NCBI GenBank assembly: GCA_026706455.1
Contig: JAPOYS010000103.1
Coordinates: forward strand, 1-43,968
DNA: 43,968 nucleotides
Reading direction: 5' to 3'
Origin: Chloroflexota bacterium
Lineage (GTDB): Bacteria > Chloroflexota > Anaerolineae > Aggregatilineales > Phototrophicaceae
The notes beneath the pieces are model-generated. The model had not been told where the DNA came from. It was given only the letters and a program-made list of their open reading frames with translations, and ran no database searches. Of this stretch, positions 16,661 through 24,640 are shown one piece after another. The stretch's first letter is position 1. Each line of letters opens with the position of its first letter. The position numbers and the translations under genes are program-made.

Positions 16661-17806
16661 ATGACGTATCCTGAATTGTCGAAAGTTCGGCAGACGTTGC
16701 GCGTCGATTGGTATCGCTGCAAGACGCGCCCGGGCTTGCTGCGCGAGATGTCGCGGCGCAGCGACGCCCAGGGTTGGTTTCAGGCTGGCGGGCACCTCGC
16801 GCTATTCATCTTCACTGGCTCGCTGGTCTTTTATTTTTGGTCCCAGGGACTCTGGCTGGCCATGCTTCTGGCGCTGTTCTGTCATGGCACAGTGACATCG
16901 TTTTTCCGCGGCGTCGCGCCGCATGAGCTGGGGCATGGCACGGTCTTCAAGACGAAATGGCTGAACAAGTTCTTCATGTACCTTTTCAGCTTGATCGGCT
17001 GGTGGGATCACTTTGATTACGCCAGCAGCCATACCTACCACCATCGCTACACCTTGCATCCGGAAGGCGACCGCGAGGTGCTGCTGCCGATTGAGCCGTC
17101 CTTGGCTTCGACATTCATGCTGCAGATGTTCACGATCAATCTTCTGACGCCGCCCGGCCGCAGCATCCACCGCGGCGGATTGATTTCCACGCTGATTATG
17201 ACGGCGCTGGGCGCGGTCGGTCGCTTGCCGCCGGAGAAAGAATGGCTGCGGGCGCTGCATCTCGACCAACCGGAAGAGCATCACAACTCGATTTTGTGGT
17301 CGCGCAGTTTGCTGCTTTTCCACGGGTCGGTCCTGGTCATCGCCAGCGCCAGCGGCTTGTGGGTCCTGCCGCTGATATTCTCGATTGCGGTCTTCATCGG
17401 TAATTGGCTGGGTTATTTCGTGGGCTTGCCACAGCATTGCGGCTTGCGCGACCACACCAGCGACTTCCGCAAGAATACGCGCTCGATGAAGCTCAATCCG
17501 CTCTTCGATTTTCTATACTGGCGCATGGGCTGGCATATCGAGCATCACATGTTCGCCGGCGTGCCCTGTTATAACCTGGCAAAGATTCATAGGGAAGTCG
17601 CCCATGACATGCCCGAACCGCGCACGCTGATCGGCGCCTGGAAGGAAATGCGCGAGACCTGGCGGCGGCAGAAGATCGATCCCGACTATCAGTTCGATAC
17701 TCCGTTGCCGCCGACGGCGATGCACGCGCGCGAAGATGCGCCCGACGCCGGGCTGGAAGCATCCATCGGCGAGTTGGCGCCAGCGGGCTTGCAGGAGCGT
17801 CCGTGA
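16661..17806 (+). CDS. Membrane fatty-acid desaturase family protein
   Basis: Integral membrane di-iron oxidase of 381 residues. The three histidine boxes are present: HELGH (88-92), HTYHH (124-128) and HIEHH (292-296), with an additional PQHCGLRDH segment before the third. Hydrophobic stretches lie at about 45-75, 102-114, 150-162 and 215-255. It begins 41 bases after the second oxygenase, probably in the same transcript. The family includes acyl-lipid desaturases, sphingolipid and carotenoid hydroxylases; the substrate here is not determined. No ferredoxin or reductase gene is nearby to supply electrons. Confidence 0.9.
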   Translation: MTYPELSKVRQTLRVDWYRCKTRPGLLREMSRRSDAQGWFQAGGHLALFIFTGSLVFYFWSQGLWLAMLLALFCHGTVTSFFRGVAPHELGHGTVFKTKWLNKFFMYLFSLIGWWDHFDYASSHTYHHRYTLHPEGDREVLLPIEPSLASTFMLQMFTINLLTPPGRSIHRGGLISTLIMTALGAVGRLPPEKEWLRALHLDQPEEHHNSILWSRSLLLFHGSVLVIASASGLWVLPLIFSIAVFIGNWLGYFVGLPQHCGLRDHTSDFRKNTRSMKLNPLFDFLYWRMGWHIEHHMFAGVPCYNLAKIHREVAHDMPEPRTLIGAWKEMRETWRRQKIDPDYQFDTPLPPTAMHAREDAPDAGLEASIGELAPAGLQERP

Positions 17807-17837
17807 TCCAAGCTGCGGCAGGAGAGCGGCGGAAAAC

Positions 17838-17866
17838 TGTTTACAAGTAAGGAAGACCTGTAAACA
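17838..17866. promoter_or_regulatory. Candidate operator TGTTTACA-N13-TGTAAACA
   Basis: Two perfect 8-base inverted arms separated by 13 bases. Each half resembles the TGTAAAC core often bound by LacI-family sugar regulators, although here the halves are spread apart. A hairpin in RNA is also possible. No regulator gene lies in the window. Confidence 0.4.
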
Positions 17867-17885
17867 ACCGCGCCCTTTCTTTGCG

Positions 17886-17899
17886 CCAGGCATGCCTGG
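17886..17899. promoter_or_regulatory. Perfect 14-base palindrome CCAGGCATGCCTGG
   Basis: A fully symmetric 14-base dyad in the leader of the second sugar operon, 20 bases after the TGTAAACA repeat. The form fits a site for a dimeric regulator. Its role is not demonstrated. Confidence 0.4.
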
Positions 17900-18105
17900 A
17901 ATCAGGATGTCGAGATTACCTTGCGGAATAGACGCGATTGTGAAACTATTCTCTAGTTTGAATCGATGGGACTGCTTTTTCATTTGTTGCAGCGCCAAGG
18001 ATGTGTTATGTTGACCAGTGGCGCCGGTTCGCTCAACTGCGTGATTTTAGGAGCGCAACTTTGCGTCTGACTTGTCTGAGACAGAAAGGAGGTGGCTATT
18101 CAAGA

Positions 18106-18138
18106 ATGAATGTCCGGAAATACCTCACAGGTGAATAG
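18106..18138 (+). other. Possible 10-codon leader ORF before the second binding protein
   Basis: ATG at 18106 lies 12 bases after the very strong Shine-Dalgarno AAAGGAGGT (18085-18093) and opens MNVRKYLTGE followed by TAG (18136-18138). It ends 18 bases before the binding-protein start. The arrangement echoes the one at 139-210 before the first sugar binding protein. The long spacing and tiny size make coding uncertain. Confidence 0.25.
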
Positions 18139-18156
18139 GCTTGTTAAGGAGGAAAC

Positions 18157-19587
18157 ATGAGCGCAGAAAAGAAGATGAGTCGCCGTGATCTGCTCAAGCT
18201 GGCGGGCGCGGGCAGCGCTGGCTTGGTCATGAGCGGCTTGCCGGTCACTGTGGTCGCGCAGGATATGGTGACCATCAAAGTGCAGACGGCTGGTCTAGGC
18301 GATAATTCGCTGCAACCGGTGGCCGATATTCAGATGGCGCGCAACCCCAATGTGAATGTCGAGTGGGTCGTGCTGACGGGCATTGATCACGAAGAGGTGG
18401 CCGCCAAGATTCTCGCCCTGGTCGCTGCTGGCGAGTCGATTGATGTCGGTTACGCCGCGACTGAAGCTTGCCAGCTCTTCGCCGGTCAAGGCTTGGCCGC
18501 GCCGCTGGATGACCGTATCACAAGCGACCCCGATCAGGACTTCTGGACCGATTTCTTCTCCGATGTCCACCCCTCGTTGGTCGAGGCGATGATGTACGAG
18601 GGCAGCTTGTATGAGCCGCCGCGCGACTTCAACGCCGCCAATATGTATTTCAACACCAACGTTCTCGCCGACAACGGCTTCGATGTGCCGGGTCCCGATT
18701 GGACCAAGGACGACTTCCTCGAGATCGCCCGCGGCACGACCAAGAAGAACGACGCCGGCACGACCGACGTCTTCGGTTATGGCTGGACGAACCGCCTTTG
18801 GGGCAGTTGGATGCCTTGGATCTTTGTCGCCGGCGGCAACCTCTATACTGAGGAACGCGCGCCCGGTGGCGAGTGGGTTTGGGACGGCTACTACGAGGGT
18901 GATATGGCGGCCGAGGGACGTGGCGGCGGTCTTCGCTGGCAAACGCCAATCGCCAATTCGCCCGAAGTTGTCGAGGCGCTGCAACTGGTCGTCGACCTCT
19001 GGAAAGAAGGCGTCACGCCCGATATCGGCATGGGCACGGGTCAGACGCTCACCGGCTTCTATGCCACGGGCAAACTCACGATGACGCCGGCGGGCGGATT
19101 CTGGGCTGGTCGCCTGGCGAACGAAGGCATGGAAAAGGGTGACTTTGACGTGCAGCTCTGGCCTGCCTGGCGCAACCAGAAGCATCAGTTCGGCACCGGC
19201 GGCCACTGGCTGAGCAACACGTCGAATGCGCCTGACGAAGCTTGGGACTTCATGAAGATCGAAGTCAGCCACGAAGGCTTCCAGAGCAGCATCTTCTTCA
19301 ACCCGGTGATCATCACCACGCCGGCGCGCCGCTCTTACAGCCAGCGTGACGCCTACGAGACGACCGGACCAGCCAACAGCGATGTCTTCTACGATACGCT
19401 GGACGAGCATCCGTCGACCGCGCCGATTCCCGCGCCGCCCTGGTCGAACCCGATGACCACCATCTTCACCACCTATACCGGTTTCGCGACCTCCGGCGAG
19501 ATGGAACCGCAGCAAGCGCTTGATGAAATGCAAGCCGAGCTGGAATCGCTGACCAATCGTGAAGGCCGGAAATACTACCAAGAGTAA
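18157..19587 (+). CDS. Tat-exported sugar-binding protein (SBP family 1)
   Basis: Binding protein of the second carbohydrate importer, 476 residues. The N-terminus KKMSRRDLLKLAGAGSAG is a twin-arginine signal, so the protein is probably exported folded; cleavage is likely after VVAQ. There is no lipobox Cys. The body fits family 1 (DVGYAATEACQLFAGQGLAAPLDDRI, then an aromatic-rich domain). TAAGGAGGAAAC directly before ATG 18157 is the strongest standard ribosome site of any large gene here. A hairpin then two permeases and a GH32 gene follow. The other sugar binding protein (243) uses Sec instead, so the two importers are not simple duplicates. Ligand is presumably a fructose-containing glycan. 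Confidence 0.93.
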   Translation: MSAEKKMSRRDLLKLAGAGSAGLVMSGLPVTVVAQDMVTIKVQTAGLGDNSLQPVADIQMARNPNVNVEWVVLTGIDHEEVAAKILALVAAGESIDVGYAATEACQLFAGQGLAAPLDDRITSDPDQDFWTDFFSDVHPSLVEAMMYEGSLYEPPRDFNAANMYFNTNVLADNGFDVPGPDWTKDDFLEIARGTTKKNDAGTTDVFGYGWTNRLWGSWMPWIFVAGGNLYTEERAPGGEWVWDGYYEGDMAAEGRGGGLRWQTPIANSPEVVEALQLVVDLWKEGVTPDIGMGTGQTLTGFYATGKLTMTPAGGFWAGRLANEGMEKGDFDVQLWPAWRNQKHQFGTGGHWLSNTSNAPDEAWDFMKIEVSHEGFQSSIFFNPVIITTPARRSYSQRDAYETTGPANSDVFYDTLDEHPSTAPIPAPPWSNPMTTIFTTYTGFATSGEMEPQQALDEMQAELESLTNREGRKYYQE

Positions 19588-19604
19588 GCGCGCAACTGCG
19601 AACT

Positions 19605-19635
19605 GTAGAGCCAGTACTGACGGTATTGGCTCTAC
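19605..19635 (+). terminator. Stem-loop between second binding protein and permease
   Basis: Arms GTAGAGCCAGTAC (19605-19617) and GTATTGGCTCTAC (19623-19635) pair over 13 bases with one G-U pair and loop TGACG. It lies 17 bases after the binding-protein stop and 25 bases before the permease. No T-run follows, so an mRNA-stabilising or partial-termination role is more likely than full termination. Confidence 0.6.
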
Positions 19636-19660
19636 GCATTTGTCAAACTGAGGCCTGCGT

Positions 19661-20611
19661 ATGACATCTCCTAATACGACAGCCGAGTTCAGAGGCGGCA
19701 TCTGGCATTGGCTGATGCAAGATACGATGGACGGGCTGCGGCGTCGGCGCGCTCTCCTCGGCTATCTGTTCTTATTGCCGACATTGCTCGGCATCTTCAT
19801 TTTCACCGCAGGACCGGTTTTCGTTTCTTTCGGCCTCAGTCTGTTTCAGTGGAATATCTTCAAGCCGCCGGACTATATTGGCTTGGAGAACTTTGAGCGG
19901 CTGCTGGAAGACCGGCGCGTCATCATCGGTTTGATCAATACGCTAAAGTTCACCGTGCTGGCGGTGACCAGCCAGGTGACCATCGGTCTGATCCTGGCGC
20001 TGGCCGTGCATCGCATCAACCGGATCTGGCTGCGCTATTATTTCCGCACGGCTTTTTTCTTGCCCCTGCTGATGTCAGGCGCGTCGGTGGCCGTATTCAT
20101 GGGCTATATCTTTCATAAAGAATTTGGACCGCTGAACTATTATTTGACGCTGCTGGGCATACCGCAGATTCCCTGGTTGACTTCTTCCGACCTGGTGATG
20201 ATTTCCATCGCGATTATCTCCGCCTGGCGCAATATGGGCTTCACCTTCTTGATTTTCCTGGGCGGGCTTTCCAACCTCTCACAGGAGGTGCTGGACGCGG
20301 CTGATGTGGACGGCGCGCAGGGCTTGCGCCGCTTATGGTCGGTGACGATTCCGCTGCTGAGCCCGCAGATTCTATTTGCGACCGTCACCGGCGTCATTGG
20401 CGCGTTGCAGGTCTTCGACGAGCCCTACATCATGACGCGCGGCGGACCAGGCAATGCCAGCCGGACGCTGGTCATGGTGATGTACGAGCACGCCTTTAAG
20501 CACATTGAGTTTGGCTACGGCTCGGCCATCGCGATTGTCGTCTTTCTGATGATCCTGGTCATGGCGATTGTGCAGATGTGGCTCTGGCGCAACCGGGTCT
20601 TCTACCAGTAG
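19661..20611 (+). CDS. Sugar ABC transporter permease (MalF/UgpA type)
   Basis: First permease of the second sugar importer, 316 residues. A cytoplasmic N-terminus of about 35 residues precedes the first membrane helix (GYLFLLPTLLGIFIFTAGPVF). The EAA loop reads QEVLDAADVDGAQGLRRLWSVTIPLL, and the MTRGGPGNASRTLVMVMYEHAF segment matches the class. The ribosome site is weak (GAGG), as often for genes behind a binding protein. Its partner permease follows after 20 bases. No ATPase gene is present in this block. Confidence 0.94.
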   Translation: MTSPNTTAEFRGGIWHWLMQDTMDGLRRRRALLGYLFLLPTLLGIFIFTAGPVFVSFGLSLFQWNIFKPPDYIGLENFERLLEDRRVIIGLINTLKFTVLAVTSQVTIGLILALAVHRINRIWLRYYFRTAFFLPLLMSGASVAVFMGYIFHKEFGPLNYYLTLLGIPQIPWLTSSDLVMISIAIISAWRNMGFTFLIFLGGLSNLSQEVLDAADVDGAQGLRRLWSVTIPLLSPQILFATVTGVIGALQVFDEPYIMTRGGPGNASRTLVMVMYEHAFKHIEFGYGSAIAIVVFLMILVMAIVQMWLWRNRVFYQ

Positions 20612-20631
20612 GCGGGCAGGGGAGCGGAACG

Positions 20632-21516
20632 ATGTCGACCAATGTGACGCGCATGCCCGGGGATGTTTCGGCTGCCGAGCACCGCAAGCAGGTGATTTCT
20701 CATCAGTTGGGCCGCTGGATTCCGCTTATAATTCTCGCCATCATGAGCGGCGTCGTGCTGGCGCCAATCATGTGGACGATTTCGACGTCTCTGCGCACCG
20801 GCGTTGACTCCTTCACCGTGCCGCCGAAATGGCTGCCGACGGATTTCGCCTGGGAAAACTACGTTCAGGTTTTCGAGACCGTGCCCTTCGCGCGGCAGAT
20901 CCTAAACAGCACGATCATCACCTGGGGCACCGTTCTCGGTCAACTCATCACCGCGTCGCTGGCTGGCTACGCCTTCGCCCGGCTTGAGTTTAAGGGGCGC
21001 GACCTGCTCTTCTGGGTCGTGCTGGCGACGATGATGATACCGATACAGGCGACTGTGATACCGGTGTTCATACTCGTACGCAGCCTGGGCTTGTTTGATA
21101 CGGTCTGGTCGCTGATTCTGCCGGCGACGCCGACGGCTTTCGGCGCTTTTTTGCTGCGGCAGTATTACTTGACCATTCCTATTGAACTGGAGGAGTCGGC
21201 GCTGATCGACGGCGCCAATCAGTGGCAGCTCTTTTATCGCGTTTACCTGCCGTTGGTCAAGCCGGGTTTGGCTGTGCTGGCTATCCTCAGTTTCAATTTC
21301 CACTGGAACGAATTCTTCCGTCCGCTGATATTCCTGCAGCACGAGAATTACCCGATTACCATCGGCATCTTTCAACTGCAGGGTTATATGATGACCGGCA
21401 GCATTTCCGTGGTGCTGGCGGGCGTGGTCGTCTCCTTGGTTCCCGTCATCATCATCTTTCTCTTCGGTCAGCGTTATCTGATCGAAGGCATCATGCGCGG
21501 CGCGATCAAGGGATAG
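20632..21516 (+). CDS. Sugar ABC transporter permease (MalG/UgpE type)
   Basis: Second permease of the importer, 294 residues. The frame opens at 20578 inside the previous gene, but ATG 20632, behind GGGGAG, is the proper start. Features are a first helix (IPLIILAIMSGVVLAPIMW), the STSLRTGVDSFTVPPKWLP loop, an EAA region (IELEESALIDGANQWQLF followed by VYLPLVKPG) and the closing QRYLIEGIMRGAIKG, the typical C-terminal signature. The next gene, a divergent GH32, starts 33 bases downstream. Confidence 0.95.
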   Translation: MSTNVTRMPGDVSAAEHRKQVISHQLGRWIPLIILAIMSGVVLAPIMWTISTSLRTGVDSFTVPPKWLPTDFAWENYVQVFETVPFARQILNSTIITWGTVLGQLITASLAGYAFARLEFKGRDLLFWVVLATMMIPIQATVIPVFILVRSLGLFDTVWSLILPATPTAFGAFLLRQYYLTIPIELEESALIDGANQWQLFYRVYLPLVKPGLAVLAILSFNFHWNEFFRPLIFLQHENYPITIGIFQLQGYMMTGSISVVLAGVVVSLVPVIIIFLFGQRYLIEGIMRGAIKG

Positions 21517-21549
21517 AACAAACTTGTCACTTCAATACAGCGGCTGTGC

Positions 21550-22965
21550 ATGAGCGTCTTTTATAAACCAGCGGACGGCTTCGTCGGCGATGTCATTCCC
21601 TTCTATTGGGAAGGCGTCTACCATGCCTTCTATTTGAAAGCGCCGCTGCCGCCGCTGCGCGATGGCGCCAATCACACGCCTTACGCCCACCTGGCCTCGC
21701 GCGATCTCGTCCATTGGGAGGAATTGCCGCTGGCCATTGAGCCGGGTCCGCCAGGCGCGCCCGATTCGGTCAGCTGTTTCACCGGCGCCCTCATCGAGCG
21801 GGACGGGATCTTCTACTTGTTCTATACTGGCTTCCGCGGCGAAGGTAAGCCGCAGTCCGTTTGCCTGGCTACGAGCGCCGATCTTATCCATTGGGAGAAG
21901 GACCCGCGCAATCCGATCATCGAGGCCGATTCGCGCTGGTATGAAACAGTCGATTGGCGCGACCCGTATCCATTCTGGAACGAAGAAGCGGGCGAATACT
22001 GGATGCTGCTGGCGGCGCGCGAGCAGGACGGACCCGCCAATCGGCGCGGCTGCATCGCTCTGATGACCTCGCCCGACCTGGAGACATGGGAAGTGAAGCC
22101 TCCCTTTTGGTCGCCGCGGCTCTATTACACGCACGAATGCCCGGATCTATTTCGTTGGGGCGGCTATTGGGTTCTGGTCTATTCGACCTTCAGCGAGCGC
22201 AACGTAACCCATTACCGGCTGAGCAAGTCCCTGGCTGGACCCTGGCTGGCGCCTGAGAACGATACATTTGACGGGCGCGCTTTTTATGCCGCCAAGACGG
22301 CCGGCGCCAGCAATAGTGAGCGGCGTTATGTCTTTGGCTGGAACCCCACGCGCGAGGACGAGTGCGACGAAGGGCGCTGGCAGTGGGCCGGCCACCTAAT
22401 TGTGCATGAGTTGCGCGAATTGACCGCCGACGGGATCAGGGTCGCGCCGCCGGACGGGCTAAGCAAACTGTTCGCGCAAAATTGCGAGCTGCATTTCAAA
22501 TCTGAGATAGGTGATTGGCGCGCCGATTCGAGCGTTTACGCGGCCGAAGCCGTCGACAGTTTCGCCGCCTGCACACTCGGCGCGCTGCCAGCATCGGCTT
22601 TGATCGAAGCGCGAATCACGGCGCAGGCTGGCACGCGCGGTTGCGGCTTGCTGCTGCGCTGCGCCGCCGATTTGGAACGCTACTATCAGATTCGCTGGGA
22701 GCCGGGCCGCGGACGGGTGGTGGTCGATCGTTGGCCCCGTCCCGGCGATGAGCCCTTCATGCTGGAACGCGCGATTCCCGGCGCGCGCCACGAGCAATTG
22801 CGACTTCAAGTCTTCGTCGATGGCTCGGTTCTGGTCGTCTACATCAATGACGCGCTCGCCTTGAACTGCCGCATGTATGACCACGCGGTGGGTCAATTGG
22901 GGCTCTTTGTCTCGGAAGGCGGCGCCGCTTTCGATCATATAACGCTGCGAACGCTGCCGCCGTAG
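21550..22965 (+). CDS. Divergent GH32-type glycoside hydrolase
   Basis: Clan GH-J five-bladed propeller enzyme of 471 residues, probably acting on beta-fructosides or a related sugar. The second and third signatures are intact, WRDPYPF with Arg137/Asp138 and HECPDLF with Glu196. The first is altered: the usual WMNDPNG is replaced by FVGDVIPFYWEGVYHAF, keeping Asp14 as candidate nucleophile but losing the NDPNG context. The protein starts almost at this motif, so its N-terminus is shorter than in the other two GH32 enzymes here. Residues from about 315 form a C-terminal beta-sandwich. It has no signal peptide and follows the permeases directly, so it likely works in the cytoplasm. Activity may differ from classic fructosidases. 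Confidence 0.85.
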   Translation: MSVFYKPADGFVGDVIPFYWEGVYHAFYLKAPLPPLRDGANHTPYAHLASRDLVHWEELPLAIEPGPPGAPDSVSCFTGALIERDGIFYLFYTGFRGEGKPQSVCLATSADLIHWEKDPRNPIIEADSRWYETVDWRDPYPFWNEEAGEYWMLLAAREQDGPANRRGCIALMTSPDLETWEVKPPFWSPRLYYTHECPDLFRWGGYWVLVYSTFSERNVTHYRLSKSLAGPWLAPENDTFDGRAFYAAKTAGASNSERRYVFGWNPTREDECDEGRWQWAGHLIVHELRELTADGIRVAPPDGLSKLFAQNCELHFKSEIGDWRADSSVYAAEAVDSFAACTLGALPASALIEARITAQAGTRGCGLLLRCAADLERYYQIRWEPGRGRVVVDRWPRPGDEPFMLERAIPGARHEQLRLQVFVDGSVLVVYINDALALNCRMYDHAVGQLGLFVSEGGAAFDHITLRTLPP

Positions 22966-22975
22966 CAAATTACCG

Positions 22976-24628
22976 ATGAGCGAAGAAAAGTCCTTCCCCA
23001 GCCGCAAGACCTACTCGCCGAGCGTCGTATTTCAGCCGCAGGCGCAGCGCAATATAGGAGCTGGCATTCACAAGCTGGTCGCCGCCATCCGCCCGACCTT
23101 GGGGCCGACCCCGCGCACGGTGGCGATGACTCGCCTTGATGACGTCAGGAAGAGGCCCGAAGTCCTCGATAGCGGCGGAATCATCGCGCGCAAAGTCATT
23201 GAGATGGGGCGGCGCGATGAAGACGCGGGGGCGATGCTGGCGCGCGCGCTAATCTGTAGGCAGCATGATCAAATGGGCGACGGCAGCGCCACCGCCGCCG
23301 TCCTGCTGCAGGCGATTTATACGCAAGGCGTCCATTACCTGGCCGCCGGCGGCAACGCGATGCGCCTGCGTCATTTTCTGGAGCGCGCGCTGGCAGCCGC
23401 CCTTGAAGCCATGGACGAATTGACGGCGCCGGTGTCCGGCAAAGAGGCGCTCGCGCGGGTCGCCGAGTCGATCTGTCACGATCCGCCGCTAGCCAAGCTC
23501 TTGGGCGAGATCTTTGACATCATCGGCGCCGATGGCCAGTTGGACATCCGCAAGGATCATAGCCGCAGCCTGCGCCGCGAGTATATTGAAGGCATGTTCT
23601 GGAACAGCGGCTTGTTCTCCCGCGAAATGATCGCCGATCAGAAAGCGCTGCAGACGGTATACGAAGAGCCGGCTATCGTGATCGCCGACTTCAAAGTCGA
23701 TGATCCGCGCCACGTCATGCCCATGCTGGAGCTCGCCGTCGACGAGAAGATTGAGAAGCTGATGTTCATCGCGGGCGATCTTTCCGATAATGCGATAGCG
23801 GGCTTGCTGATGGCGAATGGCAAACTGAAGAACTTCCAGGTGATGGCGATTCGCGGACCCGGCATGAACCCGGATGATCGACAGACTGCGATTGAGGACT
23901 TGGCCGTCATCACCGGCGCCGTCCCGCTGCTAAAAGTAGCGGGCGATACGCTCAAGGATATCGGACGGGCGAATATCGGCGGGGCGCGGCGGGCATGGGC
24001 GAGCCCGCATAATTTTGGCATCATCGGCGGCAAGGGCAATGCGCGGCGGCTGCGGCGGCACGTCAACGACCTGCAAGCGCAGTATCAGCGCTTGGACGAC
24101 CAGGATGCGCGCGGCGCGCTCCAAGCGCGTATCGGCAAGCTGATGGGCGGGTCGGCCACATTATGGATCGGGGGCCTCTCGGAGACGGAGATTGAAGCGC
24201 GCAAGTCCAGCGCGGAAGCGACCGCCAATGCCATGCGCACGGCCGTCCAGAGCGGCGTCGTGCCCGGCGGCGGCGTGGCTTATCTGCGTTGCCGCCGGCG
24301 ACTGGTAGGCAGGTTGAACAGCTCGGCCGACGCCGATGAACGCGCCGCCTATCGTATCCTGCATGATGCGCTAGCGGAACCGGCGCGCGCGATCTATGAA
24401 AACGCCGGCTATGAGCCGGGCGAGATTCTGGCGCGGCTGACGCGAAAGAAGGAGGCGCGGGCTTTTGACGTCCTCCGGGACCGCCTGGTCGAAAGGGGCG
24501 GCTTGTTGGACGGCGCCGCCAATCAAAAGATGGCGCTGAAGAACGCCGTGCTGACGGCCGGCATGGCTTTGACCATCGATGTCCTCGTGCATCACAAGAC
24601 GCCGGATATCGCGCGCGCGCCCGGTTAA
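22976..24628 (+). CDS. GroEL-like (Cpn60) chaperonin paralogue, ATPase Asp replaced
   Basis: Group I chaperonin relative of 550 residues, the length of GroEL. Recognisable blocks are LGPTPRTVAM (42-51), the apex of the equatorial nucleotide pocket with DSGGIIARKVIEM (65-77), GDGSATAAVLLQAI (101-114, Asp102 matching GroEL Asp87), and GVVPGGGVAY (427-436). Aligning RTAVQSGVV with GroEL RAAVEEGVV puts Ala415 where GroEL has Asp398, the residue needed for ATP hydrolysis. The Gly/Met-rich tail is absent (HKTPDIARAPG). No groES is nearby. It sits 10 bases after a GH32 gene and 12 before a beta-propeller gene, so it may be a dedicated folding or scaffold protein for this operon. It is unlikely to be the housekeeping GroEL. 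Confidence 0.88.
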   Translation: MSEEKSFPSRKTYSPSVVFQPQAQRNIGAGIHKLVAAIRPTLGPTPRTVAMTRLDDVRKRPEVLDSGGIIARKVIEMGRRDEDAGAMLARALICRQHDQMGDGSATAAVLLQAIYTQGVHYLAAGGNAMRLRHFLERALAAALEAMDELTAPVSGKEALARVAESICHDPPLAKLLGEIFDIIGADGQLDIRKDHSRSLRREYIEGMFWNSGLFSREMIADQKALQTVYEEPAIVIADFKVDDPRHVMPMLELAVDEKIEKLMFIAGDLSDNAIAGLLMANGKLKNFQVMAIRGPGMNPDDRQTAIEDLAVITGAVPLLKVAGDTLKDIGRANIGGARRAWASPHNFGIIGGKGNARRLRRHVNDLQAQYQRLDDQDARGALQARIGKLMGGSATLWIGGLSETEIEARKSSAEATANAMRTAVQSGVVPGGGVAYLRCRRRLVGRLNSSADADERAAYRILHDALAEPARAIYENAGYEPGEILARLTRKKEARAFDVLRDRLVERGGLLDGAANQKMALKNAVLTAGMALTIDVLVHHKTPDIARAPG

Positions 24629-24640
24629 GGCGCCGTTGTC

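Larger units (their letters stand above)
17807..18156 (+). promoter_or_regulatory. 350-base regulatory region of the second sugar operon
   Basis: No protein gene of normal size. It contains, in order, an inverted repeat TGTTTACA (17838-17845) / TGTAAACA (17859-17866), a perfect 14-base palindrome CCAGGCATGCCTGG (17886-17899), a second inverted repeat AAACTA (17943-17948) / TAGTTT (17954-17959), a strong extra Shine-Dalgarno AAAGGAGGT (18085-18093) with a 10-codon ORF, and the strong Shine-Dalgarno TAAGGAGGAAAC just before 18157. This density of dyads suggests operator sites. No clean -35/-10 pair is evident. Confidence 0.5.

Noticed and set aside
17943-18010. TTGTTG-N16-TTATGT near 17980-18010 as promoter of the second sugar operon
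   Set aside because: Both hexamers match poorly and the spacing is short; too weak to list as a promoter.
18295-19701. - strand open frame of about 468 codons opposite the Tat-exported binding protein
   Set aside because: Shadow of a certain gene; composition is Arg/Gly/Val-rich without motifs or a ribosome site.
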